Counted from the stretch's first letter, positions 25,201-33,025 are shown. The stretch is 48,500 nt of DNA from Symbiodinium natans (GCA_905221605.1 CAJNDS010002124.1:312496-360995), one strand, 5' to 3'. Numbers and translations: made by a program. The notes: generated by a model from the letters alone, not told the origin.

Positions 25201-25234
25201 GTGGCAGCGAGACCTCTGGTGACACGACCTTGGG
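25201..25234 (+). CDS. Small exon with GTGAGA donor (Cys gene)
   Basis: CTCCTGCCAAG and GTGAGA flank 34 bp that encode GSETSGDTTL. Splice-like edges are the main support. It follows C-rich repeat. Confidence 0.4.
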
Positions 25235-25266
25235 GTGAGAAGGGGATGAGAAGCACTGAACTGCCT

Positions 25267-25311
25267 ACCCTATGATCATCCCTATGAAAACTGTTCAAGG
25301 GGTAACATCCC
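25267..25311 (+). mobile_element. Family A element, degraded copy 5
   Basis: ATCATCCCTATGAAAACTGTTC and GGGGTAACATCCC match the right half of family A (compare 16152-16190). The left half is lost. Confidence 0.45.
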
Positions 25312-25602
25312 AATTTTTACCTTAACCCTAAACCCTAGGCCCTTTCTGCGCTTAGACCATCCCAGAATGGGGGGTTGCATGAGCCCTGAATAGGGTTCCA
25401 GTGTTTCCAGAATTCCCTTGAAGCGGCTCCATATGTAGCCCCAAAACCCTACACCCTGAGAACCCAAACCCTGAACTCTAGTAAACCCAAAACCCAGATT
25501 ACCGGATCACTGGGGTATGGGATCCCGACAGTCTGAACCTCCAGATTCAAGACCCTAGACTCTAAACCCTTGACCCCTTCAGTACGTATTTAATTTAAGG
25601 TT

Positions 25603-25690
25603 TAGGGTTTAGGGTTTAGGGTTTAGGGTTTAGGGTTTAGGGTTTAGGGTTTAGGGTTTAGGGTTTAGGGTCTAGGGTTTAGGGTTTGGG
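25603..25690 (-). repeat. TTTAGGG array
   Basis: About 13 units, immediately upstream of exon 25697. Confidence 0.95.
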
Positions 25691-25696
25691 GGTGAG

Positions 25697-25768
25697 GCTG
25701 CGCCGAGTGGTCTATTGGGGTCGCCGGCTGTGGCGCCGCTGGTGCAGGTGGAGGCCTGGGCAAGAAGG
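25697..25768 (+). CDS. Candidate exon, Gly/Ala/Cys-rich
   Basis: GGTGAG precedes and GTTTAG follows a frame reading GCAEWSIGVAGCGAAGAGGG, then LGKK. Two cysteines and a Gly-rich run fit the upstream gene. Another frame reads an Arg/Trp-rich peptide. Both flanks are TTTAGGG arrays. Confidence 0.4.
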
Positions 25769-25820
25769 GTTTAGGGTTTAGGGTTTAGGGTTTAGGGTTT
25801 AGGGTTTAGGGTTTAGGGCT
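25769..25820 (-). repeat. TTTAGGG array
   Basis: About seven perfect units. The region from 25820 to 26230 is degenerate C-rich sequence without a gene call. Confidence 0.93.
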
Positions 25821-26237
25821 ACCGTTCACAAGCGGTTCTACCCGACCCTGACCCCGAAACCCTGCCCGATACCAATCTCTTCCCTCCTTCTGTCCACTTC
25901 TTCCACACGAACCCCTAAATCCTAAACGCTATCCCTAAGCCCTAAATCCCTAACCCTCTACCCTCCTCCCCTCCCCCCCTCCACAAAAGAGCAAACTCAA
26001 CGCCCAAATTACCTCCCACCTGCCCCCAAAGCCTCAAATCATCAGAACAGTGAGAACCAAAGCCCCAACTCCAAACGCCAAACCTCAACCTAGACCTTGA
26101 CCCCAAAGAAGCTTAAACCCTGAACCCTGAACCCGAAACCCTAAACCCTAAACCCCAAAAAGACACTAAGCCAGCGTTCTGCGGCTCATTCCCTTTCACC
26201 CTCTCAGCTTGCAAGCCCGAACCCGGGTCGAGGATTT

Positions 26238-26440
26238 GGGTTTAGGGTTTAGGGTTTAGGGTTTAGGGTTTAGGGTTTAGGGTTTAGGGTTTAGGGTTTA
26301 GGGTTTAGGGTTTAGGGTTTAGGGTTTAGGATTTAGGGTTTAGGGTTTAGGGTTTAGGGTTTAGGGTGTAGGTTTAGGGTTTAGGGTTTAGGGTGTAGGG
26401 TTTAGGGTTTAGGGTGTAGGGTTTAGGGTTTAGGGTCTAG
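26238..26440 (-). repeat. Long TTTAGGG array with TGTAGGG units
   Basis: About 28 units; TGTAGGG variants appear at regular spacing of about three units at the 3' end. Confidence 0.96.
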
Positions 26441-26445
26441 CCTGG

Positions 26446-26580
26446 GATAAACAGGATGACCGCAATTTGAATCTCTTTCGGGGGCTTATAATTCTACTTA
26501 TTAGTGACTACTTGCTACGTATGCCGATCCTCAAAGTTGGGTTTGCTTATGTTTGCTTCGGATTTGGTGTTTCGGGTTAA
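26446..26580 (+). CDS. Possible exon or small ORF with membrane-like segment
   Basis: After TCTAG the frame reads DKQDDRNLNLFRGLIILLIS, DYLLRMPILKVGFAYVCFGF and GVSG to TAA at 26578-26580. The hydrophobic FRGLIILLISDYLL stretch could be a membrane segment following the Cys-rich domain. No splice donor is obvious. A 44-codon frame may be open by chance. Confidence 0.3.
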   Translation, partial: DKQDDRNLNLFRGLIILLISDYLLRMPILKVGFAYVCFGFGVSG

Positions 26581-26720
26581 CGGTTTGGGCTTTCAAGTGT
26601 AGGTTGAGCTCTTAGTGTGTAAGGTTTAGGGTTGAGGGTTTATGAAGTCTAGAGTGCGGGGTTTTGTGTTTTGTAGTTTTGGGATGCGACCCTGAGCTTA
26701 AACCTGCGGTCCCTAAGCCG

Positions 26721-26737
26721 TTTGTGGCAACAGGATT
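26721..26737 (+). repeat. TTTGTGGCAACAGGATT, first copy of near-direct repeat
   Basis: It matches TTTGTGGCAGCAGGGTT at 26931-26947 in 15 of 17 bases. Both copies end in CAG-G and so look like a duplicated intron end. Confidence 0.7.
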
Positions 26738-26780
26738 TCATGGGTTCCCCTACTTCCCCGACTACCCCCATCTACAATAC

Positions 26781-26803
26781 CCCCCCCCCCCCCCCCCCCC
26801 CCT
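26781..26803. repeat. Poly-C tract ending in TAG-G
   Basis: About 22 C bases followed by TAGGTGCC. A possible polypyrimidine tract. Confidence 0.85.
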
Positions 26804-26943
26804 AGGTGCCCCGCATAATTAGGGCTGTTTGGGGGGCAACCTTTGGGGGGCGGGGGGGAAGTATCCCTAAACCCTAAACCCCAAACCCCAAACCCTAAAC
26901 CCTAAACCCTAAACCCTAAACCCTAAACCCTTTGTGGCAGCAG

Positions 26944-27025
26944 GGTTGGCTGGTGCCTCCGCCGGGCTCACGGCCGACCTTCTCCCGGTGGCTGCGCCGA
27001 TGCAAGCATTGGGGAGCTTCGGCAT
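26944..27025 (+). CDS. Candidate exon, two frames possible
   Basis: GTGGCAGCAG precedes. One frame reads VGWCLRRAHGRPSPGGCADA, then SIGELRH, with two cysteines. Another reads a hydrophobic AGASAGLTADLLPVAAPMQA peptide. CCCTAAA lies upstream and TTTAGGG downstream. Confidence 0.35.
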
Positions 27026-27029
27026 GTAG

Positions 27030-27175
27030 GGTTCAGGGCCTGGGGTTTAGGGGTTAGGGTTTAGGGTTTAGGGTTTAGGGTTTAGGGTTTAGTGGTTTAG
27101 GGGTTTAGGGGTTTAGGGTTTAGGGTTTAGGGGTTAGGGGTTTGGGTTTTGGGTTTAGGGCTTAGGATCTTTAAA
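27030..27175 (-). repeat. TTTAGGG/GGTTTAGG array
   Basis: G-rich block including an 8-bp GGGGTTTA zone. Confidence 0.93.
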
Positions 27176-27182
27176 CCTCTTA

Positions 27183-27328
27183 GGGTAGCTACACGGTCCC
27201 GTAATACAGGCCCCTAAACGGAGACCCCTTCTATACCCCCCCCAGATACCCTACAGAACCCAAGGGCACATACATCAGAACCCTTCAAAGAGGGTAAGGG
27301 CCCAAAATAAGGGACCACGAAACTTCCC
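27183..27328 (+). mobile_element. Family B inverted-repeat element, copy 1
   Basis: GGGTAGCTACACGGTCCC at the left and AAGGGCCC ... AAGGGACCACGAAACTTCCC at the right match the family B ends (ACATGGTCCCTT and AAGGGACCATGT). Internal GGGTATCTGGG and CTTCTATACCCC are also shared. A 64-codon minus frame here is the element read in reverse. Confidence 0.6.
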
Positions 27329-27693
27329 TTAGAAACATTGAGGGTTGAGAGTAGTGCTGAGCGTAAAAAAATCGTTCTGCTTCGGAGATCTACGCTCCAA
27401 ACCTTCAATCCCTTGACCCCTCAACGCCTTCACCGAAACCCCTCAATCGCAAACCCTTGAACCCCAAATCTTAATCCCTAAACCCTCAACCCTCAAACAC
27501 TCAACCTTAACCCCTAAACCCTAGACCAAAGTCTCAATCCCTAAAGCCCAAATCCTATGCAAACCCTCGTACTCGTGGATGCTCGACGCCTAGAACGAAG
27601 GTGCTCATGCTGCTGACTTCTCAGTGGCTCTGAGATAGCGCCGCGCCCGAAAATCCCAAGCTCTAGACACCCCAAACTGCAAACCTCAACCCT

Positions 27694-27785
27694 AAGGGTC
27701 CATGTACCTCAATATGATACACTGGGGCCCCAAAGGCCAGATATAGGAGGTACTTGAAGGCCCAAGGGGGTCCCTTCAAGGGGAT
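27694..27785 (+). mobile_element. Family P inverted-repeat element, copy 3 (partly decayed)
   Basis: AGGGTCCATGTACCT and ACTGGGGCCCCAAAGG match family P; the right arm is less clear (GAAGGCCCAAGGGGGTCCC). Short repeats TATTCTATTTGGGGGTATAAAAGGGGG follow. Confidence 0.55.
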
Positions 27786-27878
27786 TCTATTCTATTTGGG
27801 GGTATAAAAGGGGGGTATAGGCCCCAAGAAGCCCAACACGCTCCAAAAATTGGGTTCACCTGGGCTAGCTCTCGCCAG

Positions 27879-27943
27879 GGTTGCTCCGAGCAATTGCTTC
27901 GAGTCACAGCCCATGGGCCTCAAACGGAGCCTATCAGACGGAG
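27879..27943 (+). CDS. Candidate exon with good edges
   Basis: GCTAGCTCTCGCCAG precedes and GTGGAAG follows. The frame reads GCSEQLLRVTAHGPQTEPIR. There is one cysteine and no similarity I recognise. C-rich repeat with a CCCTAGA zone follows (27975-28060). Confidence 0.42.
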
Positions 27944-27969
27944 GTGGAAGAGCCCCAAGAAGCCTAAAT

Positions 27970-28065
27970 CCTAGACCCTAAACCCTAAACCCTAAACCCT
28001 AGACCCTAGACCCTAGACCCTAAACCCTAAACCCTAAACCCTAAACCCTAAACCCTAAACCCTGA
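27970..28065 (+). repeat. CCCTAAA array with CCCTAGA zone
   Basis: Fourteen or so units; three to four consecutive CCCTAGA units sit in the middle. Confidence 0.95.
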
Positions 28066-28197
28066 GCCACGAGCAGCCCTATTGGCCCCTGACTGGTCCG
28101 AGCTTGCCTTCTCGTTGGGGAGCCTTGCCCCTAAGTCCTCAGCCCCCTCAAGCCTAAACGGGGGAGCGACCAGCCCCCTGTTGCTCCCATTTTCTAA

Positions 28198-28331
28198 GGG
28201 TAGTGAATACGGCTTCTTACCTTCTTCTAAGGGTTCTGAAGTATGGGCCCTTGGGTTCTAGACGGTAGATAAGGGGTATAGAAGGGAACCCCCTTTCAAG
28301 GGCCCAGATGAAGGGACCATGGCGCTCCCCT
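28198..28331 (+). mobile_element. Family B inverted-repeat element, copy 2
   Basis: It shares with 33311 and 45850 the blocks TTACCTTC, AAGGGTTCT-A/G-AAGT, GGGCCC, GGTAGATAAGGGGTATA, CCCTTTCAAGGGCCC and AAGGGACCATG. The left terminal arm is worn. It is non-coding. Confidence 0.75.
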
Positions 28332-28377
28332 AAGACCATTTGCACAGCATCCTTCATGTTCATGTTCAGCTGGTTCC

Positions 28378-28605
28378 TTGTTGTTTTTTGTCTCGTCTTG
28401 TCCAATGTGGGCCAGTTTGGCACCCCCCAAAAAGGCAGGAGTCCCCAAAAGGGCCCGCAATTTAGATGAATGCCCGTATGTTGTTGGTCTTGAGCCTAGT
28501 TGCGAGCAACCCCTGTGGCGATGGCTGACATCTGTCGGATGCCCGCAAAATGCGGCGTCTCCGAGGCAATTTCGTCCAGCTTTCTCTCAGTCCTATAGTT
28601 AGGGC
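28378..28605 (+). CDS. Possible coding island, Cys-containing
   Basis: After element B2 a + frame is open for 74 codons to TAG at 28600-28602. Its second half reads NLDECPYVVGLEPSCEQPLW, then RWLTSVGCPQNAASPRQFRP. Three cysteines with natural spacing and no telomere-derived residues make it one of the longer clean frames. A start is unclear (TTG at 28378), so it is more likely an internal exon. No family is recognised. Confidence 0.38.
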
Positions 28606-28626
28606 TCAGATGAGGGTTTAGGGTGG

Positions 28627-28767
28627 AAATACCCGCCCAAGTGGAGTTGCGCACAATCATTGTCCTGGTGCGCCCGTCAGGTCTTCCGGGCGCCTAAACC
28701 CCTGAGTATGGAAGTGCTTTGTTTTCCAAGCACCTTGAATGCTCTGGCACGAGATCCAGAACCCTAA
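28627..28767 (+). CDS. Possible exon
   Basis: A + frame reads KYPPKWSCAQSLSWCARQVF, RAPKPLSMEVLCFPSTLNAL and ARDPEP to TAA at 28765. It is in a different phase from the preceding frame, 22 bp upstream. Plausible composition with three cysteines, no clear splice edges. Confidence 0.3.
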   Translation, partial: KYPPKWSCAQSLSWCARQVFRAPKPLSMEVLCFPSTLNALARDPEP

Positions 28768-28784
28768 CCCCCCTTTTTGCTAAA

Positions 28785-28975
28785 CCCTGAACCCCTAAAC
28801 TCCTAAACCCCTAAACCCCTAAACCCCTAAACCCCTAAACCGCTAAACCGCTAAACCCCTAAACCCCTAAACCCCTGAACCCCTGAACCCCTGAACCCCT
28901 GAACCCTAAACCCCTGAACCCTAAACCCTAAACCCTAAACCCTAAACCCTAAGCCCTAAACCCTAAACGTTATGC
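28785..28975 (+). repeat. (CCCCTAAA)n, (CCCCTGAA)n and CCCTAAA array
   Basis: An 8-bp CCCCTAAA zone, then four CCCCTGAA units, then 7-bp CCCTAAA units. Again there are successive homogenised variants and a shift from 8 to 7 bp. Confidence 0.95.
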
Positions 28976-28990
28976 CCCTAAACCCAAATT

Positions 28991-29048
28991 GAACCCTCTC
29001 CGGACTGGAAGCCGGCTCTGTGGTGCAACAAAAAGATGCACACGAACG
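28991..29048 (+). CDS. Possible exon, two frames
   Basis: Between a C-rich and a G-rich block, one frame reads EPSPDWKPALWCNKKMHTN followed by GTTTAG, the other TLSGLEAGSVVQQKDAHER. There is no clear AG. The polarity setting is the main support. Confidence 0.3.
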
Positions 29049-29049
29049 T

Positions 29050-29218
29050 TTAGGGTTTGGGGTTTTGGGGTTTGAGGTTTAGGGTTTATAGCCCTAAACC
29101 CTAAACCCTAAACCCTAAACCCTAAACCCTAAACCCTAAACCCTAAACCCTAAACCCTAAACCCCAAACCCTAAACCCTAAACCCTAAACCCTAAACCCT
29201 AAACCCTAAACCCTAAAT
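29050..29218. repeat. G-rich block joined head-to-head to CCCTAAA array
   Basis: TTTAGGGTTTATA meets GCCCTAAACCC at about 29090. The C-rich arm has about 17 units. Confidence 0.95.
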
Positions 29219-29229
29219 ATAGGATCACC

Positions 29230-29640
29230 GAAGCCCCGAACCCTAAAGCCTGCAAAGCCCTAAACCCTTGAAGACGTGTCCAGGGCAAGCCCCAAACCCC
29301 TGACTAATCCCGAAACTCCCAAGCTCGGAAAACCTAGACCCTCAACCCCCACGTAAACTCCTAAAACCTATAGACCCTAAACCTCTAAACCCTAGAGACC
29401 CCAAACCCCCTGATCTCCTAAACCCTGAAACCCCTAAACACCTAAACCCCGAAACCCCTAAACCCCCTAAACCCCCTAAACCCCTAGACCCTACAATCCT
29501 AATTCAATCCCTAAACTGTAAGCCCCAAGACCCTAACCCTCGGAATTCCCCCAAACCCAGAACAAACCCTAAACCCTAAACCCTAAACCCTAAAACCTAA
29601 ACCCTAAAACCTAAACCCGAAAACCTAAACCCTAACCCTC
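29230..29640 (+). repeat. Degenerate C-rich telomere-like sequence
   Basis: CCCTAAA-, CCCCCTAAA- and CCTAAAA-like units are scattered through the interval. No gene is called. Confidence 0.75.
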
Positions 29641-29669
29641 CCAAAAAAAACGTGGTCAGGGCAGTCCAG

Positions 29670-29757
29670 GAAGCTGGCTGTTGCCAAGCCAGACTTCGTG
29701 GCGCAGCACCGGAAGATGGCGAACGGCCGCCTGGCCTTAAAGAAGAAAAAAGCTGGG
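29670..29757 (+). CDS. Candidate exon, basic Lys-rich peptide
   Basis: GGGCAGTCCAG precedes the frame RKLAVAKPDFVAQHRKMANG, then RLALKKKKAG. A second frame (EAGCCQARLRGAAPEDGERP) is also open. It lies between CCCTAAA and TTTAGGG blocks. The first frame reads as a cytoplasmic-type basic helix. No donor is clear before the G-rich run. Confidence 0.4.
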
Positions 29758-29799
29758 GGGGCCGGGGAGGGGAGGGGTTCCCAATTCTTAGAGCAGCAG

Positions 29800-29850
29800 G
29801 GTTTAGGGTTTAGGGTTTAGGGTTCAGGGTTTCGGGGTTCAGGGCTAAAG
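29800..29850 (-). repeat. TTTAGGG block
   Basis: Short G-rich block; the C-rich counterpart follows at 29940-30030 with no gene between. Confidence 0.88.
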
Positions 29851-30075
29851 TCTTTGGTGGGCATGAGGGAGCTTGGGGCGTTTAGGGCCTTCTGATGGCT
29901 TTCGCAGGTTTCGGGCCCCTAACAACCCCTAACCCCCTGAACTAAACCCCTAAACCCGAACCCCGAAACCCTAAACCCTGAACCCTAAACCCCACACCCC
30001 AAACCCTAAACCCTACACCCTAAACCTACGAAACGCTGCGTCGAGGTTGGATCACTGAGACCGCGCCTCCTGCAG

Positions 30076-30123
30076 AGAGGCGCCAAGGGCCGCCTCGCGC
30101 AGCGGCTTGGCTGCTTAAAGAAA
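30076..30123 (+). CDS. Candidate exon, basic
   Basis: GCGCCTCCTGCAG is a good acceptor; the frame reads RGAKGRLAQRLGCLKK and a GT (GTTTGG) follows at 30124. The N-G/K-G-R-L-A motif resembles NGRLALKKK in the preceding candidate exon. C-rich upstream, G-rich downstream. Confidence 0.38.
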
Positions 30124-30124
30124 G

Positions 30125-30300
30125 TTTGGGTTTAGGCTTTTGGGTGTAGGGTTTGGGGTTTTTGGCCTTTAGGGTTTTGGGTGTAGGGTTTGAGGTGTGG
30201 GGTTTAGCCTTTAGGGTTTGGGGTTTTGGGTTTAGCCTTTTGGGTTTTGGGTATAGGGTTTTGGGTTTAGCGTTTAGGGTCTTGGGCTTAGGGTTCGGGA
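30125..30300 (-). repeat. Degenerate GGTTTAGG/TTTTGGG block
   Basis: G-rich telomere-like sequence with TTTTGGG units. Frames of 82 codons (+) and 109 codons (-) run through it and are repeat-derived (KTLNPKPKT strings). Confidence 0.85.
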
Positions 30301-30309
30301 GACTGGATA

Positions 30310-30390
30310 CCCACTTCTTGAACTTCTTGATCTTCAATCCGGATCTGTCTGCCATCGCATCCGTGCTAAATTACGTTCGAAATCCTGCAA
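30310..30390 (+). CDS. Possible exon, hydrophobic
   Basis: After the G-rich block the frame reads THFLNFLIFNPDLSAIASVL, then NYVRNP. It belongs to a longer repeat-driven frame, so only the unique part counts. No splice signals are convincing. Confidence 0.25.
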
Positions 30391-30678
30391 TGCATGTTTA
30401 GGGATTTAGGGTTTCAGGCTTCATGGGCTTACGGGTCTAGGGTGGTCAGAAGTTTTGGGACTCTTATAGAGCATTGAGGGCTGGCTAAGAAGGCAGTTAG
30501 GGTTTCAGGGTTTAAAGTTCTGACAGGCACTCACATCCTCAAACCTGCGTTGGGCCCCAACTAACTTGGAGTTGTGGAAGTGCCGTGTGGTTCTCGGGTT
30601 CAGGGTTTATATATGGGTTTCGGGGTTCAGTTGTGGGGGCTAGGGGTTTTCAAAGGCTAGGGTTTTGCGGTTTGGGGT

Positions 30679-30765
30679 CCGGTTGGGGGTTGGGGGTTGG
30701 GGGTTGGGGGTTGGGGGTTGGGGGTTGGGGGTTGGGGGTTGGGGGTTGGGGGTTGGGGGTTTGAG
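30679..30765 (-). repeat. Homogeneous (GGGGGTT)n array
   Basis: About 12 perfect 7-bp GGGGGTT units inside a G-rich region, a T-poor variant of the telomere unit. TTTAGGG follows from 30810. Confidence 0.95.
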
Positions 30766-30927
30766 GTTTGGGGGGTTGGGGTTTGGGGTTTGTCGTCTGA
30801 GGGTTTGGGGGTTTAGGGTTTAGGATTAGGGTTTAGGGTTTAGGGTTTAGGGTTTAGGGTTTAGGCTTGGGGTTTAGGGTCCAGGCCTTATAGGGCTTAG
30901 GCTTACCCGTGGCCCTGCTTGGCCCAG

Positions 30928-31014
30928 GCGTGGCTGGTGCTGAAGAGGGAGATGGAGTCAAGGATCCAGCTAAGAAAAGCCACCTTCAGGCTGCGCGGGA
31001 GGGGCGCAGCATAA
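30928..31014 (+). CDS. Candidate exon, W-L-V-L-K basic repeat
   Basis: CCTGCTTGGCCCAG precedes the frame AWLVLKREMESRIQLRKATF, then RLRGRGAA, to TAA at 31012. It resembles the exon at 31812 (VWLLMKKEEEIATNFGQKAT): both share W-L-x-M/L-K-K/R-E then K-A-T-x-R at similar spacing. This suggests tandem domain or exon duplication. Both flanks are G-rich. Confidence 0.42.
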   Translation, partial: AWLVLKREMESRIQLRKATFRLRGRGAA

Positions 31015-31096
31015 TGTGAAGCAGGGTCTAGGGTTTGGGGTTTTGGGTTTGGGGTTTAGGGTTGAGGGTTTAGGCCTACTGTTACTCGGAGGCTCA

Positions 31097-31193
31097 GGGT
31101 ACTTATCACCCCATAAAACTGGACTTGTAAGCTCCCTAATTAAGTCCTCTAAGCAGGTGAGAAGTAGACTTATACTTGTGGTTTTAAGTGCCC
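31097..31193 (+). mobile_element. 97-bp inverted-repeat element, family R copy 2
   Basis: GGGTACTTATCACCCC at the left and GTGGTTTTAAGTGCCC at the right, the same length as the copy at 4735-4831. The shared interior includes CTAAGCAGGT and GAAGTAGACTTA. Confidence 0.75.
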
Positions 31194-31529
31194 ATGAACC
31201 TCCAAGTATTGGTGAGTGAAGATATACGGTTGCTGTTGCTGATAAGCATTGGAGTGCATATGCTCAGTGTCCTTTTGTTGGGGCTCATATGGGCTCATGG
31301 CGCAAGACAGAATGCTGGCTTGGAAGCCCCCCAAGCAACTCCTAAGCCCTAAACCCTAAGAAACCCCTCAACCCTCATGGGAAGCCAACGGCTCGAGATC
31401 CTAGATAACTTAAGCCCCGAAGCCTGGTTTGGGGTTGCGCGTCGAACCGCCAGGAACATGCCTTGCATGCTTGGGCCCCAGAAGGGTTTCCCTGCAGCCT
31501 GTCAGGGCTCAAGGAATCTCGAGGTCGAG

Positions 31530-31600
31530 GGGTTTTAGGGTTTAGGGTTTAGGGTTTAGGGTGTAGGGTTTAGGGTTCAGGGCTTGCCCTAAACCAAGGG
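31530..31600 (-). repeat. TTTAGGG block
   Basis: Short G-rich block. The unique spacer 31380-31525 contains CCGCCAG and open frames but no clear choice. Confidence 0.88.
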
Positions 31601-31659
31601 GTTCCAATTTGGAGTTTCTGGGGGGCTTACTGTTGGGTTTGGGCTGAGCTTTGGTTTCG

Positions 31660-31800
31660 GGTTTCAGGGTCCTAAACCCTAAACCCTAAACCCTAAACCC
31701 TAAACCCAAAACCCAAAACCCAAAACCCAAAACCCTAAACCCTAAACCCTAAACCCTAAACCCTAAACCCTAAACCCTAAACCCTAAACCCTAAACCCTA
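31660..31800. repeat. Head-to-head junction, then CCCTAAA array with (CCCAAAA)n zone
   Basis: GGGTTTCAGGGT meets CCTAAACCC at 31670. The array contains five CCCAAAA units (31703-31732) inside CCCTAAA. Confidence 0.95.
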
Positions 31801-31811
31801 TCGGCTCTTAG

Positions 31812-31902
31812 GCCCTTCGATGTTTGGCTGCTCATGAAGAAAGAAGAGGAGATCGCGACGAACTTCGGGCAGAAGGCCACGAGTCGGGCCGAACACTCCT
31901 GG
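31812..31902 (+). CDS. Candidate exon, F-D-V-W-L repeat
   Basis: CGGCTCTTAG precedes the frame PFDVWLLMKKEEEIATNFGQ, then KATSRAEHSW. It is similar to exon 30928 and, at its start, to 46610 (HFEVWLADDD). Flanked by CCCTAAA upstream and a long TTTAGGG array downstream. The donor is not clear (GGGCTTGGGG). Confidence 0.48.
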
Positions 31903-31903
31903 G

Positions 31904-32175
31904 CTTGGGGTTTAGGGTTTAGGGTTTAGGGTTTAGGGTTTAGGGTTTAGGGTTTAGGGTTTAGGGTGTAGGGTTTAGGGTTTAGGGTTTAGGGTTTAGG
32001 GCCTAGGGTCTAGGGTTTAGGGTTTACTGTAGGGTTTAGGGTTTAGGGTTTAGGGTGTAGGGTTTAGGGTTTAGGGTTTAGGGTCTAGGGTCTAGGGTTT
32101 GTTTAGAGTTGAATTAGGGTTTAGGCTTTAGGGTTCAGGGTTTAGAGTTTAGGGTTTAGGGTTTACGGTTCAGGG
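31904..32175 (-). repeat. Long TTTAGGG array with TGTAGGG and CTAGGG units
   Basis: About 270 bp, pure near the exon and more mixed further away. Confidence 0.96.
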
Positions 32176-32344
32176 AACGCCAAACCCGAAACTCTCAACC
32201 TTTGGTGTCAAGGTTTTTGTTCTGTTCACTTCTCCCTGGCCACAATCGGTTTAGGGTAACTTCCGTGACCCTTAGAAGCTCTTAAACTTCCCAAACCCAA
32301 AACCCTCAAACGTTGAATCCCTCAAAAGCCCCGAGGCCTTAAAT

Positions 32345-32410
32345 GCTGTAGGGTTTAGGGTTTAGGGTTTGGGGTTTAGGGTATGGGGTTTAGGGTTTAG
32401 GGTTTAGGGT
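32345..32410 (-). repeat. TTTAGGG block
   Basis: G-rich block; 32410-32600 is degenerate C-rich sequence with no gene call. Confidence 0.9.
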
Positions 32411-32707
32411 GTGAGAACCTTGAGGGCCCAAACTCGAAGCTTTAAAAACCCTTCGGCCCCTCGACAAATGGCACTCACCCCCAAAAACCTAAACCCTTCG
32501 GCCCTTGGACCTCAAAGCGAACTTTATAAGCTTAAAAATAAACTTTAATGCCCTCCAAACCTCCTCCACCCTGTCAAGCCCTTGAAGCCCGAACCTGAAA
32601 GCCTAAACTCTAAACCCCAAACCCTAACCCTTGAGCCGTAGACCCTAAGCCCTAAACCCTAAAAAAAACCGAACCCTGGGAGTGGCCCTCGACCCGCAAA
32701 AGCACAG

Positions 32708-32762
32708 GTGGAGAGCTGGGAGGTGCGGCAGGAGCGGAAGTACTACTACCGAAGGCGGGGAA
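32708..32762 (+). CDS. Candidate exon with Tyr/Arg cluster; 3' edge duplicated
   Basis: AAAGCACAG precedes the frame VESWEVRQERKYYYRRRGT and a GT (GTTACG) follows. The E-S-W-E-V start and basic content resemble the W-L-K exons. The last about 20 bp of the exon plus the first intron bases are repeated at 32801-32835. C-rich upstream, G-rich downstream. Confidence 0.48.
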
Positions 32763-32800
32763 CAGGTTACGCATTCTTAGGGGTTAGGGTTTAGACTTGC

Positions 32801-32835
32801 TACTACCGAAGGCGGGGAACAGGTTACCCATTCTT
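32801..32835 (+). repeat. Direct duplication of an exon-intron edge
   Basis: It repeats 32744-32778 (TACTACCGAAGGCGGGGAAC, then AGGTTAC/CCATTCTT) with one mismatch and one added T, 57 bp downstream. GGGTTTAG-like sequence lies between the copies. Confidence 0.9.
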
Positions 32836-33025
32836 TAGGGGGTTTAGTGTCTAGGGTTTCGGGTTTGGGGTTTTCAGTTCAAAGCCCGTTTAAGTGGGCT
32901 TGAGGGTTTCTTGGGATGGGTCAAGGTCTAGAGGAACCCTAAACCCCAAAGTCACTAAAGCCTTCGGTTTCGACTTGTTGTTCTGGTGGCTTAGGGCTTA
33001 GGCTCACATGGTCAGTTCTCTAAAT

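Larger units (their letters stand above)
11707..25234 (+). other. Candidate multi-exon gene for a repetitive Cys-rich protein
   Basis: Separate islands between 11.7 and 25.2 kb encode pieces of the same two-part module on the same strand. Part 1 is C-G-x3-F/Y-C-x-A-K/T-x-P-G (14857, 16815, 19087, 20820, 22952). Part 2 is D-G-x-Y/F-C-D/E-G-x2-L/V-x3-C (15915, 16815, 19690, 19955, 22107, 23774, 24895). Islands before 14 kb are Gly/Ser/Cys-rich. Most have AG immediately before the frame and several have GT after it. Spacing of paired cysteines and Gly/Ser linkers suggest a secreted or surface protein with disulfide-bonded repeats. I cannot name the family. No signal peptide or start codon is identified, so the 5' end may lie further upstream. 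Confidence 0.6.

Noticed and set aside
30026-30355. 109-codon minus-strand frame
   Set aside because: Mostly KTLNPKP repeats, i.e. translated telomere-like DNA.
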